Positions 19,968-29,300 of a DNA stretch of 35,081 nucleotides are shown piece by piece; positions within the stretch are counted from its first letter, which is position 1; every line of letters starts with the position of its first letter. Made by a program: the position numbers and the translations under genes. The notes under the pieces were generated by a model that saw only the letters and a program-made list of their open reading frames with translations, was not told the DNA's origin and did not search any database. The stretch comes from a virus: IMG/VR virus record IMGVR_UViG_3300043469_002107, positions 1-35,081 of that record. One strand, written 5' to 3'.

Positions 19968-21904
19968 GCGGGGGTGATCGTCGCTACGGTTATGGTTTTC
20001 TGGTAGATCTGGTTTCCATCCACGTCCTCCAGTGCCCGCTTAAAGTCTACGCCCAAGGTGAAGGTGCGGCCTGTCGGGTTCGTGGGTCCACCGGAGAGCG
20101 TCATGGTGCCGAGCCCGCCAGCGAGCACATTCCGCCCCTCGATCCACGCCGCAACTGCTCCTATTCCGAAGGTGTCTGATGTTGGGCTCCCACCGTAGTA
20201 GACGCTTTGTGATTCGGTTGCGGCGGGAAGGGTAACCCCGGCAGGCCATACGGCGGTAAACGGCGTGGGGGTATCGCCTGTTGCGGTATGTAGGGTGGCC
20301 TCACTGATGACCGCTGACCTGTTAGTGTAACTGTCGGCCCATGCTCCAGTCGCTTGACGGAAGACATAGATATTATCCCCACTGCCTGTACTCGGCATCG
20401 TGTCGGCGAGCGTGCGTGTCCAGCGTAACGACCACGCCGAACCCGTCCAGGAAACCACTGTATTTATAACCCCTTTCACGGTGAAGCCAGACCGGTAAAT
20501 TACTATACCGCCGCCAACAACCTGAGCTTGGTTCATCGAATCAACCAGGTGCGTGATTACACCTCGATAAACAGGTCTGCCGTTGATGAGTTCCCCCGCA
20601 GACTCGTCCAGTTTTACGACGGAGGGGGCGACGGTTTTGCCGGAAGATTCATAGGTCACTCCCGTCGACCCGTAGAAGGTAGCTACGGCAGATACTCGGT
20701 AACCGCGCAGGGCTTGCTGATTATAGTACGCCCCAACGGCTGTTCCCGTATCCGCCACGCCCGCTGTAACGGTGGCCTCCTTTGAGGCCCACTGACTGGG
20801 GTTCCACAGGCCCTCAGCTGAGTTAGTGGTGAAGTCTCCTGAAACCAACGCATCGGAGGTCTGGTAGTAGACGTAGACTCTCGCTGAAACAAGGAACTCC
20901 ACAGGCGCGGCCAGATCGGCGAACGCGCTAACAGACGCGCCGAACTGAAACTCCTTAATGTCAACGACGCCGGGAGCTTGAAATGTAACCAGTTTGGGAA
21001 AGCTGTAAGCGAGTTTTGCCGCTCCACCTACGCCGACCAAGGTTGATCCATCCTTGTTCGCGGCAGTGGTGACGTTGTAGGTACGCAGGCCCTGGTGATC
21101 CCCAATGTTGCGGGATAGAACGGTTCCAGTAACCGCGCCTTCGGTGCCTAGGAAAACGTAGGAGTATTGGACCACCCCATCGTTGAGGCTGCGCTTGCCG
21201 ATGGAAAGTGTTCCGGGCTGCAAATAAGTAGCCTTCACCTTGGTTGTAGCCTTGCTCTCCCTAATAGACAAGCCGGCCAAGATTAGCCCCGTGTCCGTAG
21301 GGTGCGCCGTCGTTCCAACGGTTCCCGTGAAGGCGACCCCACCCTTGGCAATCAAATTGCGCACGCGGCGCTTGAGGCCGTTAAGTTCGTAGTCGATCTC
21401 GTCCTCACCGACCTGAGCAAAGGCTTCACCGGCCTCGATGTAAGCCTCTGTGATAACCGCTCCTACCCCATTCTTAAAAATCTCGGCCCCATTGGCCACA
21501 TAAACGCCATCAACGATTCCTGATGCCGTGGCTAATCCTTCGGCCTCAGTCGCCAAGCAAACAAATTTACGGTAAAGCAGATTACGATTATGCTCATCCT
21601 TCTTAATGACATCCTCGCCAACCGACACCTTTTGCCCCGCCGTGAACTCTTGGTAAACCTCCGTCAGTATCTTGTCGGTTGCGCTGGCTCCGCTGGCTAC
21701 GGTGCTCAGGTTCTTGTCTATCAGCAGCGCCGTGGTAAATTCGTCATCAGCAGCGCCGTAGGCGCGGAAACACTGGTCTTCTACGGTCTCCGCTGTCGCT
21801 GCACGGCCCGAGGCCTTGAACATGCGCGTAATCGTCCGCAGCCCGCTAAAGCTCGGCTTGATGTCGGCAGATCCGAGGGGTGAGAGAAATTCGCGGTCGG
21901 CCAT
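19964..21904 (-). CDS. Large tail structural protein (putative)
   Basis: The 646-residue protein is a late virion protein candidate. The N-terminal 200 residues are helix-rich (VYQEFTAGQKVSVGEDVIKK, ELNGLKRRVRNLIAKGG). The rest is Gly/Thr/Ser-rich beta structure (FLGTEGAVTGTVLSRNIGD, YRGVITHLVDSMNQAQVVGG), like a tail-hub or fibre-anchor protein. It is not a tape measure, since coiled coil and hydrophobic segments are lacking. It follows the adaptor-like gene. No close family is recalled. Confidence 0.6.
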   Translation of the reverse strand: MADREFLSPLGSADIKPSFSGLRTITRMFKASGRAATAETVEDQCFRAYGAADDEFTTALLIDKNLSTVASGASATDKILTEVYQEFTAGQKVSVGEDVIKKDEHNRNLLYRKFVCLATEAEGLATASGIVDGVYVANGAEIFKNGVGAVITEAYIEAGEAFAQVGEDEIDYELNGLKRRVRNLIAKGGVAFTGTVGTTAHPTDTGLILAGLSIRESKATTKVKATYLQPGTLSIGKRSLNDGVVQYSYVFLGTEGAVTGTVLSRNIGDHQGLRTYNVTTAANKDGSTLVGVGGAAKLAYSFPKLVTFQAPGVVDIKEFQFGASVSAFADLAAPVEFLVSARVYVYYQTSDALVSGDFTTNSAEGLWNPSQWASKEATVTAGVADTGTAVGAYYNQQALRGYRVSAVATFYGSTGVTYESSGKTVAPSVVKLDESAGELINGRPVYRGVITHLVDSMNQAQVVGGGIVIYRSGFTVKGVINTVVSWTGSAWSLRWTRTLADTMPSTGSGDNIYVFRQATGAWADSYTNRSAVISEATLHTATGDTPTPFTAVWPAGVTLPAATESQSVYYGGSPTSDTFGIGAVAAWIEGRNVLAGGLGTMTLSGGPTNPTGRTFTLGVDFKRALEDVDGNQIYQKTITVATITPA

Positions 21905-21916
21905 GGTGAGGGTTGT

Positions 21917-22900
21917 TTACCAGCCTGGAGCCGTGCGGAACCCGCCGCCGTCGAAGCGTTGGGGCTTGGTCAGGCTTCGAAGTTGTTTGCGGGCGTTCTC
22001 CGCCGCCGCCATGATGAGCTGAACATTTCCACTAAACCGGCGCCCCGCGCTGTTCATCACCAGCTTTTCGCGGGCTATGGGCAGAAGAATGTTGTCCACC
22101 GAGTTAAACGGCATCGGCAACACTGTGTTATCGGAGGGAAGATCCCCCGTGGGAAGGAACTGGCCGCGCAGCGAAACCGTGTATGACCGGTCCGCCAAGG
22201 GATAGACATGCAGCCGGTTGGTGACGCCAAAAGATTGCGAGACGCTGGCGCTGTCGATGTAGTAAAACCACGGTTCTCCCGTAAGCAGGAGCGAAAATAG
22301 GTTGAACTGGAGCCGGTTGCCCCCGAACGGCTTTGATGCCAAGTCCCCATCCACCGAGCGGAAGTCGATGATCGAGGTTGAACGCATCATCAGCTCTTGG
22401 TCTGGGTCAGGCAACGGCGTGAGCGCCCCGAGGCCAAGGATCTCAGGGTATTGGGTGGCAGTTTCCAGCATAAGCCCAGGCAACTCCACCGCATTGTAAT
22501 AGACCGTCGCCCCATAGCTTCCCGTGGCGTCCTGCCAGGGTTGCACGAGGTGGTAGGTAGTCGTCGATTCACCCACCACTTTCTTGCCGTAGCGGTAGAG
22601 CCGTTCGCCGATCTTCACGAAGCTGCCGGCATACTTGTCCTCAAAAACGAAGCCAGTAACGACGTTGCTGTTCTGCGTCAGTCCCAGCGTGGCCGGCACC
22701 GGAGTCTTAATGATTTCGCTCCAATACTGCTCCCCATAGTTGGGGCGCGTGCCGTTGACCGGCGCGTAACAATCAAAAAGGGCGCCGTTGATGTAGCCCT
22801 CCACCTCGGCTTGATCCTGCGTGGAAAGCTCACCCCACGTCTCATAGCCCCACAGGCCAATGAGCGAAGTTTTGATTTGGGCGACGGTCTTGTTGGCCAT
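21917..22900 (-). CDS. Head-to-tail adaptor/tail-tube-like protein (putative)
   Basis: The 327-residue protein begins MANKTVAQIKTSLIGLWGYE with a helical segment and has a beta-rich middle. It ends with the helical NSVDNILLPIAREKLVMNSA and SGNVQLIMAAAENARKQLRS. A C-terminal helix with a small Ala-rich end is typical of head-completion or tail-tube proteins of short-tailed phages. Position, two genes after the capsid gene, supports this. The family was not identified from motif memory alone. Confidence 0.5.
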   Translation of the reverse strand: MANKTVAQIKTSLIGLWGYETWGELSTQDQAEVEGYINGALFDCYAPVNGTRPNYGEQYWSEIIKTPVPATLGLTQNSNVVTGFVFEDKYAGSFVKIGERLYRYGKKVVGESTTTYHLVQPWQDATGSYGATVYYNAVELPGLMLETATQYPEILGLGALTPLPDPDQELMMRSTSIIDFRSVDGDLASKPFGGNRLQFNLFSLLLTGEPWFYYIDSASVSQSFGVTNRLHVYPLADRSYTVSLRGQFLPTGDLPSDNTVLPMPFNSVDNILLPIAREKLVMNSAGRRFSGNVQLIMAAAENARKQLRSLTKPQRFDGGGFRTAPGW

Positions 22901-22923
22901 GATGTTTTACAAAGTTGAACCCC

Positions 22924-22976
22924 GCGCCGTGTGCTACCGGTGGACACTACCCCCGTAACAACCACCCACACGACGC
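22924..22976 (-). other. Intergenic RNA hairpin
   Basis: GCGCCGTGTG (22924-22933) pairs with CACACGACGC (22967-22976) with one G-U pair. Inside, GGTGG/CCACC (22939-22943, 22962-22966) adds a second stem. On the minus strand no U-run follows. It fills the gap between two late genes and may be a processing or stabilising element. Confidence 0.45.
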
Positions 22977-22987
22977 GGAGAATTGGG

Positions 22988-23533
22988 TTAGGATTTCGCT
23001 GCTTTCTTGGCGGCGTTGGTGGCCGCTCGTTTCTCGGCGGGCGTGAGGATGTGAACAGGTTCGGCGTCAGGTGCCTCGGGATGTGCGTTGGCAATCTCGG
23101 CAAACGCTTCGGCGCGACCCTTGACGATACCCTGGGCTTCGCCTTTGGCCTCCGCCTTCCGCGCTACCTTGAGCAATCGGGCCACTACCTCGGCGCTGTC
23201 GTCCTCGGTGATGACGACGCCACGGATGATGCACTCCTCTATCTCAGGCGTGATCGGCGCAGTGAAGTCAGTCTTGGCCGGCACAGGCTGCGGGGCGAGG
23301 TCGAGCGACACGGGAGCATAGGCGGCACCGGTCACGCGGCCAACGGTGGCGAAAATGTCGGCAGCCTCGTCCTCGGTCTTCGGGATGTAGGCGTAATGCT
23401 TAATCTTGTGGTCCCAGGTGAAAACGTAGCGCAGGCCGCTCATGCCCTCCACCTTTCGGATCGTGCCGTTGAGACGGTCATGGAGGAGCTTAATGCGGAA
23501 CGTGGGGGGGGTGGTGTTTACTGGTTTGGCCAT
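22988..23533 (-). CDS. Late protein next to the capsid gene
   Basis: The 181-residue protein starts MAKPVNTTPPTFRIKLLHDR and has a beta N-terminus, a linker with APQPVPAKTDF, and a helical end (SAEVVARLLKVARKAEAKGE) finishing in Ala/Lys. It may be a capsid decoration, head-stabilising or small head protein, but no motif proves it. Its leader reads CATCACTACC-ATG with no ribosome-binding site. It is bounded by hairpins on both sides. Confidence 0.55.
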   Translation of the reverse strand: MAKPVNTTPPTFRIKLLHDRLNGTIRKVEGMSGLRYVFTWDHKIKHYAYIPKTEDEAADIFATVGRVTGAAYAPVSLDLAPQPVPAKTDFTAPITPEIEECIIRGVVITEDDSAEVVARLLKVARKAEAKGEAQGIVKGRAEAFAEIANAHPEAPDAEPVHILTPAEKRAATNAAKKAAKS

Positions 23534-23554
23534 GGTAGTGATGGGTTTTCAGCC

Positions 23555-23590
23555 AAAAACCCCGCGCCGGCTGTGAGGCCATGCGCGGGG
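23555..23590 (-). terminator. Intrinsic terminator after the capsid gene
   Basis: On the minus strand CCCCGCGC and GCGCGGGG form an 8-bp stem with an inner GGC/GCC stem. TTTTT follows at once. It is 34 bases past the capsid stop, so it limits read-through to the genes downstream and favours high capsid output. Confidence 0.8.
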
Positions 23591-23624
23591 CGTGTTAGCT
23601 GGCGGTCAGGCCGCTCCCGCTCGC

Positions 23625-25100
23625 TTAGTTCAGGGCAACCAAGTTCAGGCGGGGATCGTTCACCGCACCCTCAATGAGAGTGAAGTTCGGGAAAATCCCG
23701 TCCGTGTTGGTGTAAGGCGAGTAGCCGATGATCGTCTGGATACCGACACCCTTCTTGGCGCCGAAATCGTCATCCTGCGTGATCTTCTGCGCCTCGATGC
23801 CACCCTTGCCGACCATGAGCGCATTACCGCCCATGTGCAGAGCGTAGCCAATCGGCACGCCAAACTTATTGCAGGGGATAACCAGCGAGCCCGAAGGATG
23901 CACGTTGGTATAACGCCCCGCAGCGGTCAGGGCGGTCTTCTGGCCGTTAGCGTTGATCTCACGAATGACGGTCAACGCATTGCCGTTGTTGCCAGCGGCC
24001 ACATAGGACACGATCTCGTACTTGTTCTTATCGGCACCCGACAAGTTGTAGATAATCGCGTAGTAAGTGTTGCTGTCAGCAGGCAGGCTCTCGGTGCTGA
24101 ACGTCTTCCAAGCGAAACCAGCGAAGTAGCTGAAGAAGTCGTACAGAATCGGGTTGGTGCGAGTACCGCCCGTGTTATAGCTGCCGCCACCGGTGATGGA
24201 GGTAGCAACACCATTCGCGATGGCCACGCCGGTGAGAGCGTAGGGCTGGAGCGGAGTACCTTGACGAACCGGGCCGGTCTCTCTGACGCCGATGTTGCGG
24301 AACACCGCGTTGCCTTCCCAGTTGGGATACTTGGCAGTGAATGGAGCACCCTCGGCGCCCTTGGTGGTGTTGGCAGCGATGACGGCCTCGCGATAACGCT
24401 GCTCATTTTTGAGCGGGTCCAGGAAGTTCTTCATGCCGTAAACCATGAAGTGAGGCACATCGGCACCGGCTGAGTCGGTTTCGATGGACATAGGCATCGC
24501 GCCGAGACCCATCAGGGTATTGGCGGAATCCTCGATCACAGCAGTGTCGAAGGTATTGCTCAGGGTGAGGTCATCGGAGGTTGCACCGTTGCCGATGCGA
24601 ACGACGTTGGGCTGATTGGCCGCGAACAGCGCCTTGTTACGCAGCACGATCTGCATGTCGTCGGCGTAGGTCTTGGACCACCACTTGGAGCACAGCGAAT
24701 AGATGTGTTCCTCGCGGTTGCCCTGAGCGCCACCCGGATTGGTGAAGAAGGCCACAAGATCCTCTTCGCCGATACCGAACCGTCGGCGGTCAACGGTGAG
24801 CGAGAAGCCTCCGTAGGTGCCAGTGGCAAGGTTTACCTTGAGTTCAGTGGTTCCCATCACGCCTTGGCCACCAACGGAGGCTTCGGTGTTGAAGTGGATC
24901 TTCTGGCCGCGCTCGATAACAGCGGCGCGTTTAGCCTCACAGATGGGCATGCCGGAATCCTCGGCACCGATGAAGTCGGCGAGCGGGTTTTTCTGGCGAG
25001 CATCGACAATGATGGACTGGGACCAAGCCTCTTGCTGAAGTTCAGGAGAGGCATTAATCATACCCTGGAGGGTAGTGTAATCTGCTAGTTCAATAGCCAT
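23625..25100 (-). CDS. Major capsid protein, N4-gp56-like (HK97 fold)
   Basis: The 491-residue protein is the likely major capsid protein. The N-terminus has QKNPLADFIGAEDSGMPICE, then GQKIHFNTEASVGGQGVMGT, a pattern I associate with the N4-gp56/DUF4043 capsid family. Later parts include HFMVYGMKNFLDPLKNEQRY and the C-terminal VPIGYALHMGGNALMVGKGG. The length is in the normal range for that family. It follows a scaffold-like gene and precedes a terminator, as capsid genes often do. The family call is motif memory; the capsid role is also supported by context. Confidence 0.8.
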   Translation of the reverse strand: MAIELADYTTLQGMINASPELQQEAWSQSIIVDARQKNPLADFIGAEDSGMPICEAKRAAVIERGQKIHFNTEASVGGQGVMGTTELKVNLATGTYGGFSLTVDRRRFGIGEEDLVAFFTNPGGAQGNREEHIYSLCSKWWSKTYADDMQIVLRNKALFAANQPNVVRIGNGATSDDLTLSNTFDTAVIEDSANTLMGLGAMPMSIETDSAGADVPHFMVYGMKNFLDPLKNEQRYREAVIAANTTKGAEGAPFTAKYPNWEGNAVFRNIGVRETGPVRQGTPLQPYALTGVAIANGVATSITGGGSYNTGGTRTNPILYDFFSYFAGFAWKTFSTESLPADSNTYYAIIYNLSGADKNKYEIVSYVAAGNNGNALTVIREINANGQKTALTAAGRYTNVHPSGSLVIPCNKFGVPIGYALHMGGNALMVGKGGIEAQKITQDDDFGAKKGVGIQTIIGYSPYTNTDGIFPNFTLIEGAVNDPRLNLVALN

Positions 25101-25108
25101 AGTGAAAG

Positions 25109-25124
25109 GCCGCTCTTAGGCGGC
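25109..25124 (-). other. Small hairpin in the capsid leader
   Basis: GCCGC-tcttag-GCGGC lies between the scaffold stop (25142) and the capsid start (25100). On the minus strand CTTTCACT and then the ATG follow. No ribosome-binding site is visible, so the hairpin may shape access to the start or mark an RNA processing site. Confidence 0.4.
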
Positions 25125-25141
25125 GCGTAGATTTGGTTTAA

Positions 25142-26293
25142 TTAACGGATGGGCTGTGGCCCTCGCATGAGCGCGAGCCGTTTCTTGGGACTTAACAGGG
25201 CGATCTGCGCCAATGCTTCCTCTTTGGTCATGGTAGCCGTAGGGGTAGAACCCGCTGCGGTCGTAAGAAGCCTGCCATCGGCACCGGTCTGGACTTGCTG
25301 GACTCGCGGCTTGGCCATGGACGCAGAGGCCGAAGCAGGGACGGCGCTTGCGGGGGGCGTTGCCGGGGAATTACCCGCCGGGTTGGCCGCGCCCTTTGCT
25401 CCGAATTTCTGCTTAAACTCCTTGGCGATCAGCTCGGGGAAATCAGCGCGTTGGAAAAACGCCTGACGCTCGGGCTTTGCCTGTTCCATGGTTACATAAC
25501 CGATAAGGCCGACATGCTCCGAACTGGTGGTATCACCAAGCTCGGGAAATTGGGTAAAGGCGCGTTCGCGGGACGCCATGACGGCGCTCTCGTGCGACTG
25601 CGCGGTTTGCTGTTCCGAGCGGCGAGCCTCGGCGGCAAGGATCTGCTTTTCTCCCTGAAGTGCGCCGATCTCAACCATGAGGTCGTCGGCCTTGTCGTGC
25701 TCCATGTCATCGCGGAGCTTTTTCACCTCGGCTCGCTTGGCGGCGATGTCTGCGTCGATCTCTGAAACGCGGGCCGCTTCCTGCGCAATAGGGGCAGGAG
25801 CGGGCGCTTGAGCTACTGGAGCGGCTGTTGCCTGCGCTTGCGCAGGGGGTTGAGTCGCACTTGCAGGATTGCGCAGCGTATCAATGCGGCGTCCGGCTTC
25901 GATGAGGCTGATTCCTTCGCGCTTGGCGAGGAGGGCAACCATCTTGTCATCGTCCGCCGTGAAGCGGAATCGGTCGGGCAGAGGCGCATTGGGATCTTCG
26001 CCGGCGACGGGTGCCGAAGGCGGAGCCTCGGGCTTGGCTGCGCTCGTCGCTGGCGTAGCAGCCGGCGCGGCATTAGGGGCGGCGCTCACTGATTTGCCCA
26101 ACGCGAGAGTCTTTAGCTGGGCCGGATCTGCCTTGGCTATCAGCTCTTGAAACGATGGGGCTGGACTTGCTGGGGGAACCGGTGCGGAAACAACGGATTC
26201 AACGGAGGAAACGACGACGGCGGGGGCCGATTCAGGGGCGACAAAAACCGGGGATGAACCCTCGGCTGATTGGGCATTGGTAGTGGTGCTCAT
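25142..26293 (-). CDS. Scaffolding protein (putative)
   Basis: The 383-residue protein is placed directly before the capsid gene. The N-terminal third is Ala/Pro-rich and disordered. Residues 165-235 form a charged coiled coil (ISEIDADIAAKRAEVKKL-like, then MVEIGALQGEKQILAAEARR). The C-terminus is basic (LSPKKRLALMRGPQPIR). This disorder, coiled coil and basic end is typical of phage scaffolds. A ribosome-binding site (GGTGGGG, 7 bases away) precedes the ATG. Confidence 0.7.
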   Translation of the reverse strand: MSTTTNAQSAEGSSPVFVAPESAPAVVVSSVESVVSAPVPPASPAPSFQELIAKADPAQLKTLALGKSVSAAPNAAPAATPATSAAKPEAPPSAPVAGEDPNAPLPDRFRFTADDDKMVALLAKREGISLIEAGRRIDTLRNPASATQPPAQAQATAAPVAQAPAPAPIAQEAARVSEIDADIAAKRAEVKKLRDDMEHDKADDLMVEIGALQGEKQILAAEARRSEQQTAQSHESAVMASRERAFTQFPELGDTTSSEHVGLIGYVTMEQAKPERQAFFQRADFPELIAKEFKQKFGAKGAANPAGNSPATPPASAVPASASASMAKPRVQQVQTGADGRLLTTAAGSTPTATMTKEEALAQIALLSPKKRLALMRGPQPIR

Positions 26294-26308
26294 TTACGAG
26301 CCCCACCT

Positions 26309-26340
26309 TGCAACCGCTCATGAAATAATGAGCGGTTGCA
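26309..26340. other. Perfect 13-bp hairpin ahead of the scaffold gene
   Basis: TGCAACCGCTCAT and ATGAGCGGTTGCA pair perfectly around GAAATA. On the minus strand the ribosome-binding site of the scaffold gene begins right after the hairpin. There is no U-run on that strand; on the plus strand TTTAAC follows. It may protect or process the capsid message. Confidence 0.6.
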
Positions 26341-26379
26341 TTTAACTCTTACCCAGTGATGCCGGCAGATGTGGTCTTC

Positions 26380-29300
26380 TCATAGCCCAGACGCGGCCAG
26401 GCCCATAATCGTCTGACTTGTGGCTTCCTTGGCGAGCACCGTGCTACCCTCGATTGCAGCCAGGGTAGGCGCGGCAGCCGGCAGGGCGGCAATTATCGCG
26501 GACTGCGCTGCGGTGACGTTCGCGGGGGTGGCTGGTGCGATGGCGTTGCGGCTTGAGATCGTCGCGTCGAGGTTGGCGAGTTTGGTCGAGTTGGTGTCCA
26601 TCTCCGTGCGGATCGCCGCCACGGTCGGGGGCGTGGTGTAATTGCTCGCCAGCAGCACGGCTCCGGTGACGCGAGTGAGCAGAGTGGTGGTGCCTGCGGT
26701 GTCGGCTCCGGCGTAGGTCGAGCGCGTACTGATTGCGGCGTCGATGCGTCCCAGCTCGGTGGTCAGCTCGGAGCGAACCGCAGTTGCGTTGGCGGCAGCG
26801 GTCGGCGCGGCTGGGATGGCCGCAACGTCGGCACCCGTGGCGGCGTCGTAGGCAGTGAGAGCGGCAGCGGCAGCGGCCTGCGTAGCCGTGGCGTCGAGCG
26901 GGGCAACCGCGTTCCGGCTGCTCACCGTCGCGTCGAGATTGTCGAGCCGAGCGTCGTTTGCGAGTAGCGGCGTGGTTGGGATCGCGGCAATCGCTGCGGC
27001 CAAAATCGACTGGTCGGCGGGGTCGGACGGCAGGTTGTCCGTCTTAACTTTGATCGCGGCGATGTCGCTGTTGGCGGGCGCAGTGTAGTTAGCGGCAAGG
27101 AGAGGTGTGGTCGGGATCGCATCCACGCTCGTCTGTGTGGCGCGGCTGGATACGGTCGCGTCGATTCGGCCCAACTCGGTCCCGAGTTCGGTGCGGACTT
27201 GAGTGGCTACGGCGGCAGAGGTGGGCGGGACTGTGTACCCTGCTGTGGCTAGACGTGAGGTGATAGCCGCATCCATGCGAGCAAGCTCAGTCGCAAGCTC
27301 GGCACGTACAGCGGCAGCAACAGCGGCGGCAGTCGGGACGTTCGCGGTGACGGCGGTTGCAGCGGCGGATAGATTTATCGTCACTTGTGGTCCACCCACT
27401 ATGTCCTCCACGGGATCACCAGCGATGCCACCTACGAGGTTTCCAGCCGTCACGCTGGCCTGTGCAACGCTGCCTGACGCCCACGAAACCTGCCACCCGA
27501 GGAGGTCAACGGTAATACCCGTATCAACGCCCGGTGACAACTCAACAAGCCCTGAGATATTCGCAAACTCGGCAAGCCTGATCCCGTCCTCGGTGGCCTG
27601 TTCAATGCAAATGATGTCCGCGATTTCCTGCACCGTGAAGGCGGCGCGTGCCCCTGTTGCACGAATCTTGAGGTTTGCGAAATCAACGGCGTAATTGGCT
27701 GGAGTTGCGCCGCTGCAATGGATGTCGGTTCCTTGGGATGGAAGAAAGCTGCCACCCGTAGCGGTAACGATGGTCGATAGCGTAACGGACTCCTGTCCGC
27801 GCTTGCGGATGCGAATGCGGATTTCGTCGCCAGTAGATGCTTCCGTGCCGTCGTAGTATTGGAAATTCAGCGACGTATCATCGACCACCTCATTAAACAT
27901 TTCCGTGTTCGTGGTTACGTTGTAGATCTGAACTCGACTGCCCGCAACAATAGGTGAAACGGTTATCGCTGCCGTGAATTGGAATGGATATTGGAGTTGT
28001 TGACTAGCCGTGTCGGAGACCGAGAGGAATCGGAGCATGGTCAGCGAGTTGTCTGCGGCTGCAACGGTAACGGTGGCGCGCACCTTTAGCTTGACGCCAG
28101 TAGCAGCGGCCCATGACCCAACGGCGGTCAGGTTCGCGGACGTGGCGGCGGCCCATGCGCTAAATCCGCTGCCTGTATCGACCTGGAATTCGTAGGAGAA
28201 GTTGCCAGGGTTCGTGGCGGTAACTGAAACATCCGAGGCCACGAACGCAGTGTGCCCGATGGCAAAATACGGCATCGTCCATGTGATTTGGTCGCCAAGC
28301 CCCGGCATTGCCACGATGCCCGCCGACGTGAAGCGCGGAGTTCCGGCAGTCACGGCGCATTGTGCAGCGGACGCGGCGGTTGGCTCGTTGCACTGTATTG
28401 AGATACGCCCTGTTGTCGCGCTATCAAACTGGTCCATCCAGTGAGAACCGTACACCGCAGCCTGCCCCGTCGAGAGCGTGGTGGCCCGCAGTCCGCGCAT
28501 GGTGGTGTTAAGCGGATTCACAAAACACGAAGACGCATAGCTGCCAAACACGTTATCGACTACACAACCGTTTGCGTTGTTCGCGCCGTTCACCAGGAAT
28601 GAACGAGCGTCATCCATATAAATACGGTTTACTTCGCAGTTGAAAACGTTGTTGAGAGTAATTGCACCAAAGCATTTATTCGCGCTTCCAGCGGGGAACG
28701 GCGATGCATATGTGCCGATGTTGCGAACCTTAACCCTTTCGCAGCTGGTTTGGACCGTTACCAGCGGGTTATACGGATGGACATTAGTCAATCCACCGAA
28801 AATAGTTAACCCCTCAATAACGCAGTCGGTGCAGCTGGCTTGGTATATGATAGGCGTCAGCGGGATCGTGGCGCTGGTGGTTCCATTGAGCCTGTCGGCG
28901 AATACATGGTTACGGGCATTGCATCGAATGCTAGTCGAGATGAGGAGCGAGCCACCGATGAACGAATTGTTGTCGAAGGTGCAATCGGTGAACCTAGTAA
29001 ATTCGACCATTCGGTTATCGCCGAAGCCGCGCTCAGTGCTGCCCGCCCCTGCAAAGTGTTCAAACTGGTTGTTATCCACGTTCAAATTAGCGCAGTCAGA
29101 CATCGAGATGGTGCGGTCTGCGATAGACACGTTGACACCGCGTGCAGCACGGTTTCTCTTGATTTCTCCACCGAATGGGATACCAGACCCACCAATACAC
29201 GAAAACGCAGGGAGACCTTCTAATCCTGCGCCGTTGTCGTTAAAAACCATAGGCGTTGCGAAGTTGCCCAGGTTGAAGCACAGGCAATGTGAGACACCGC

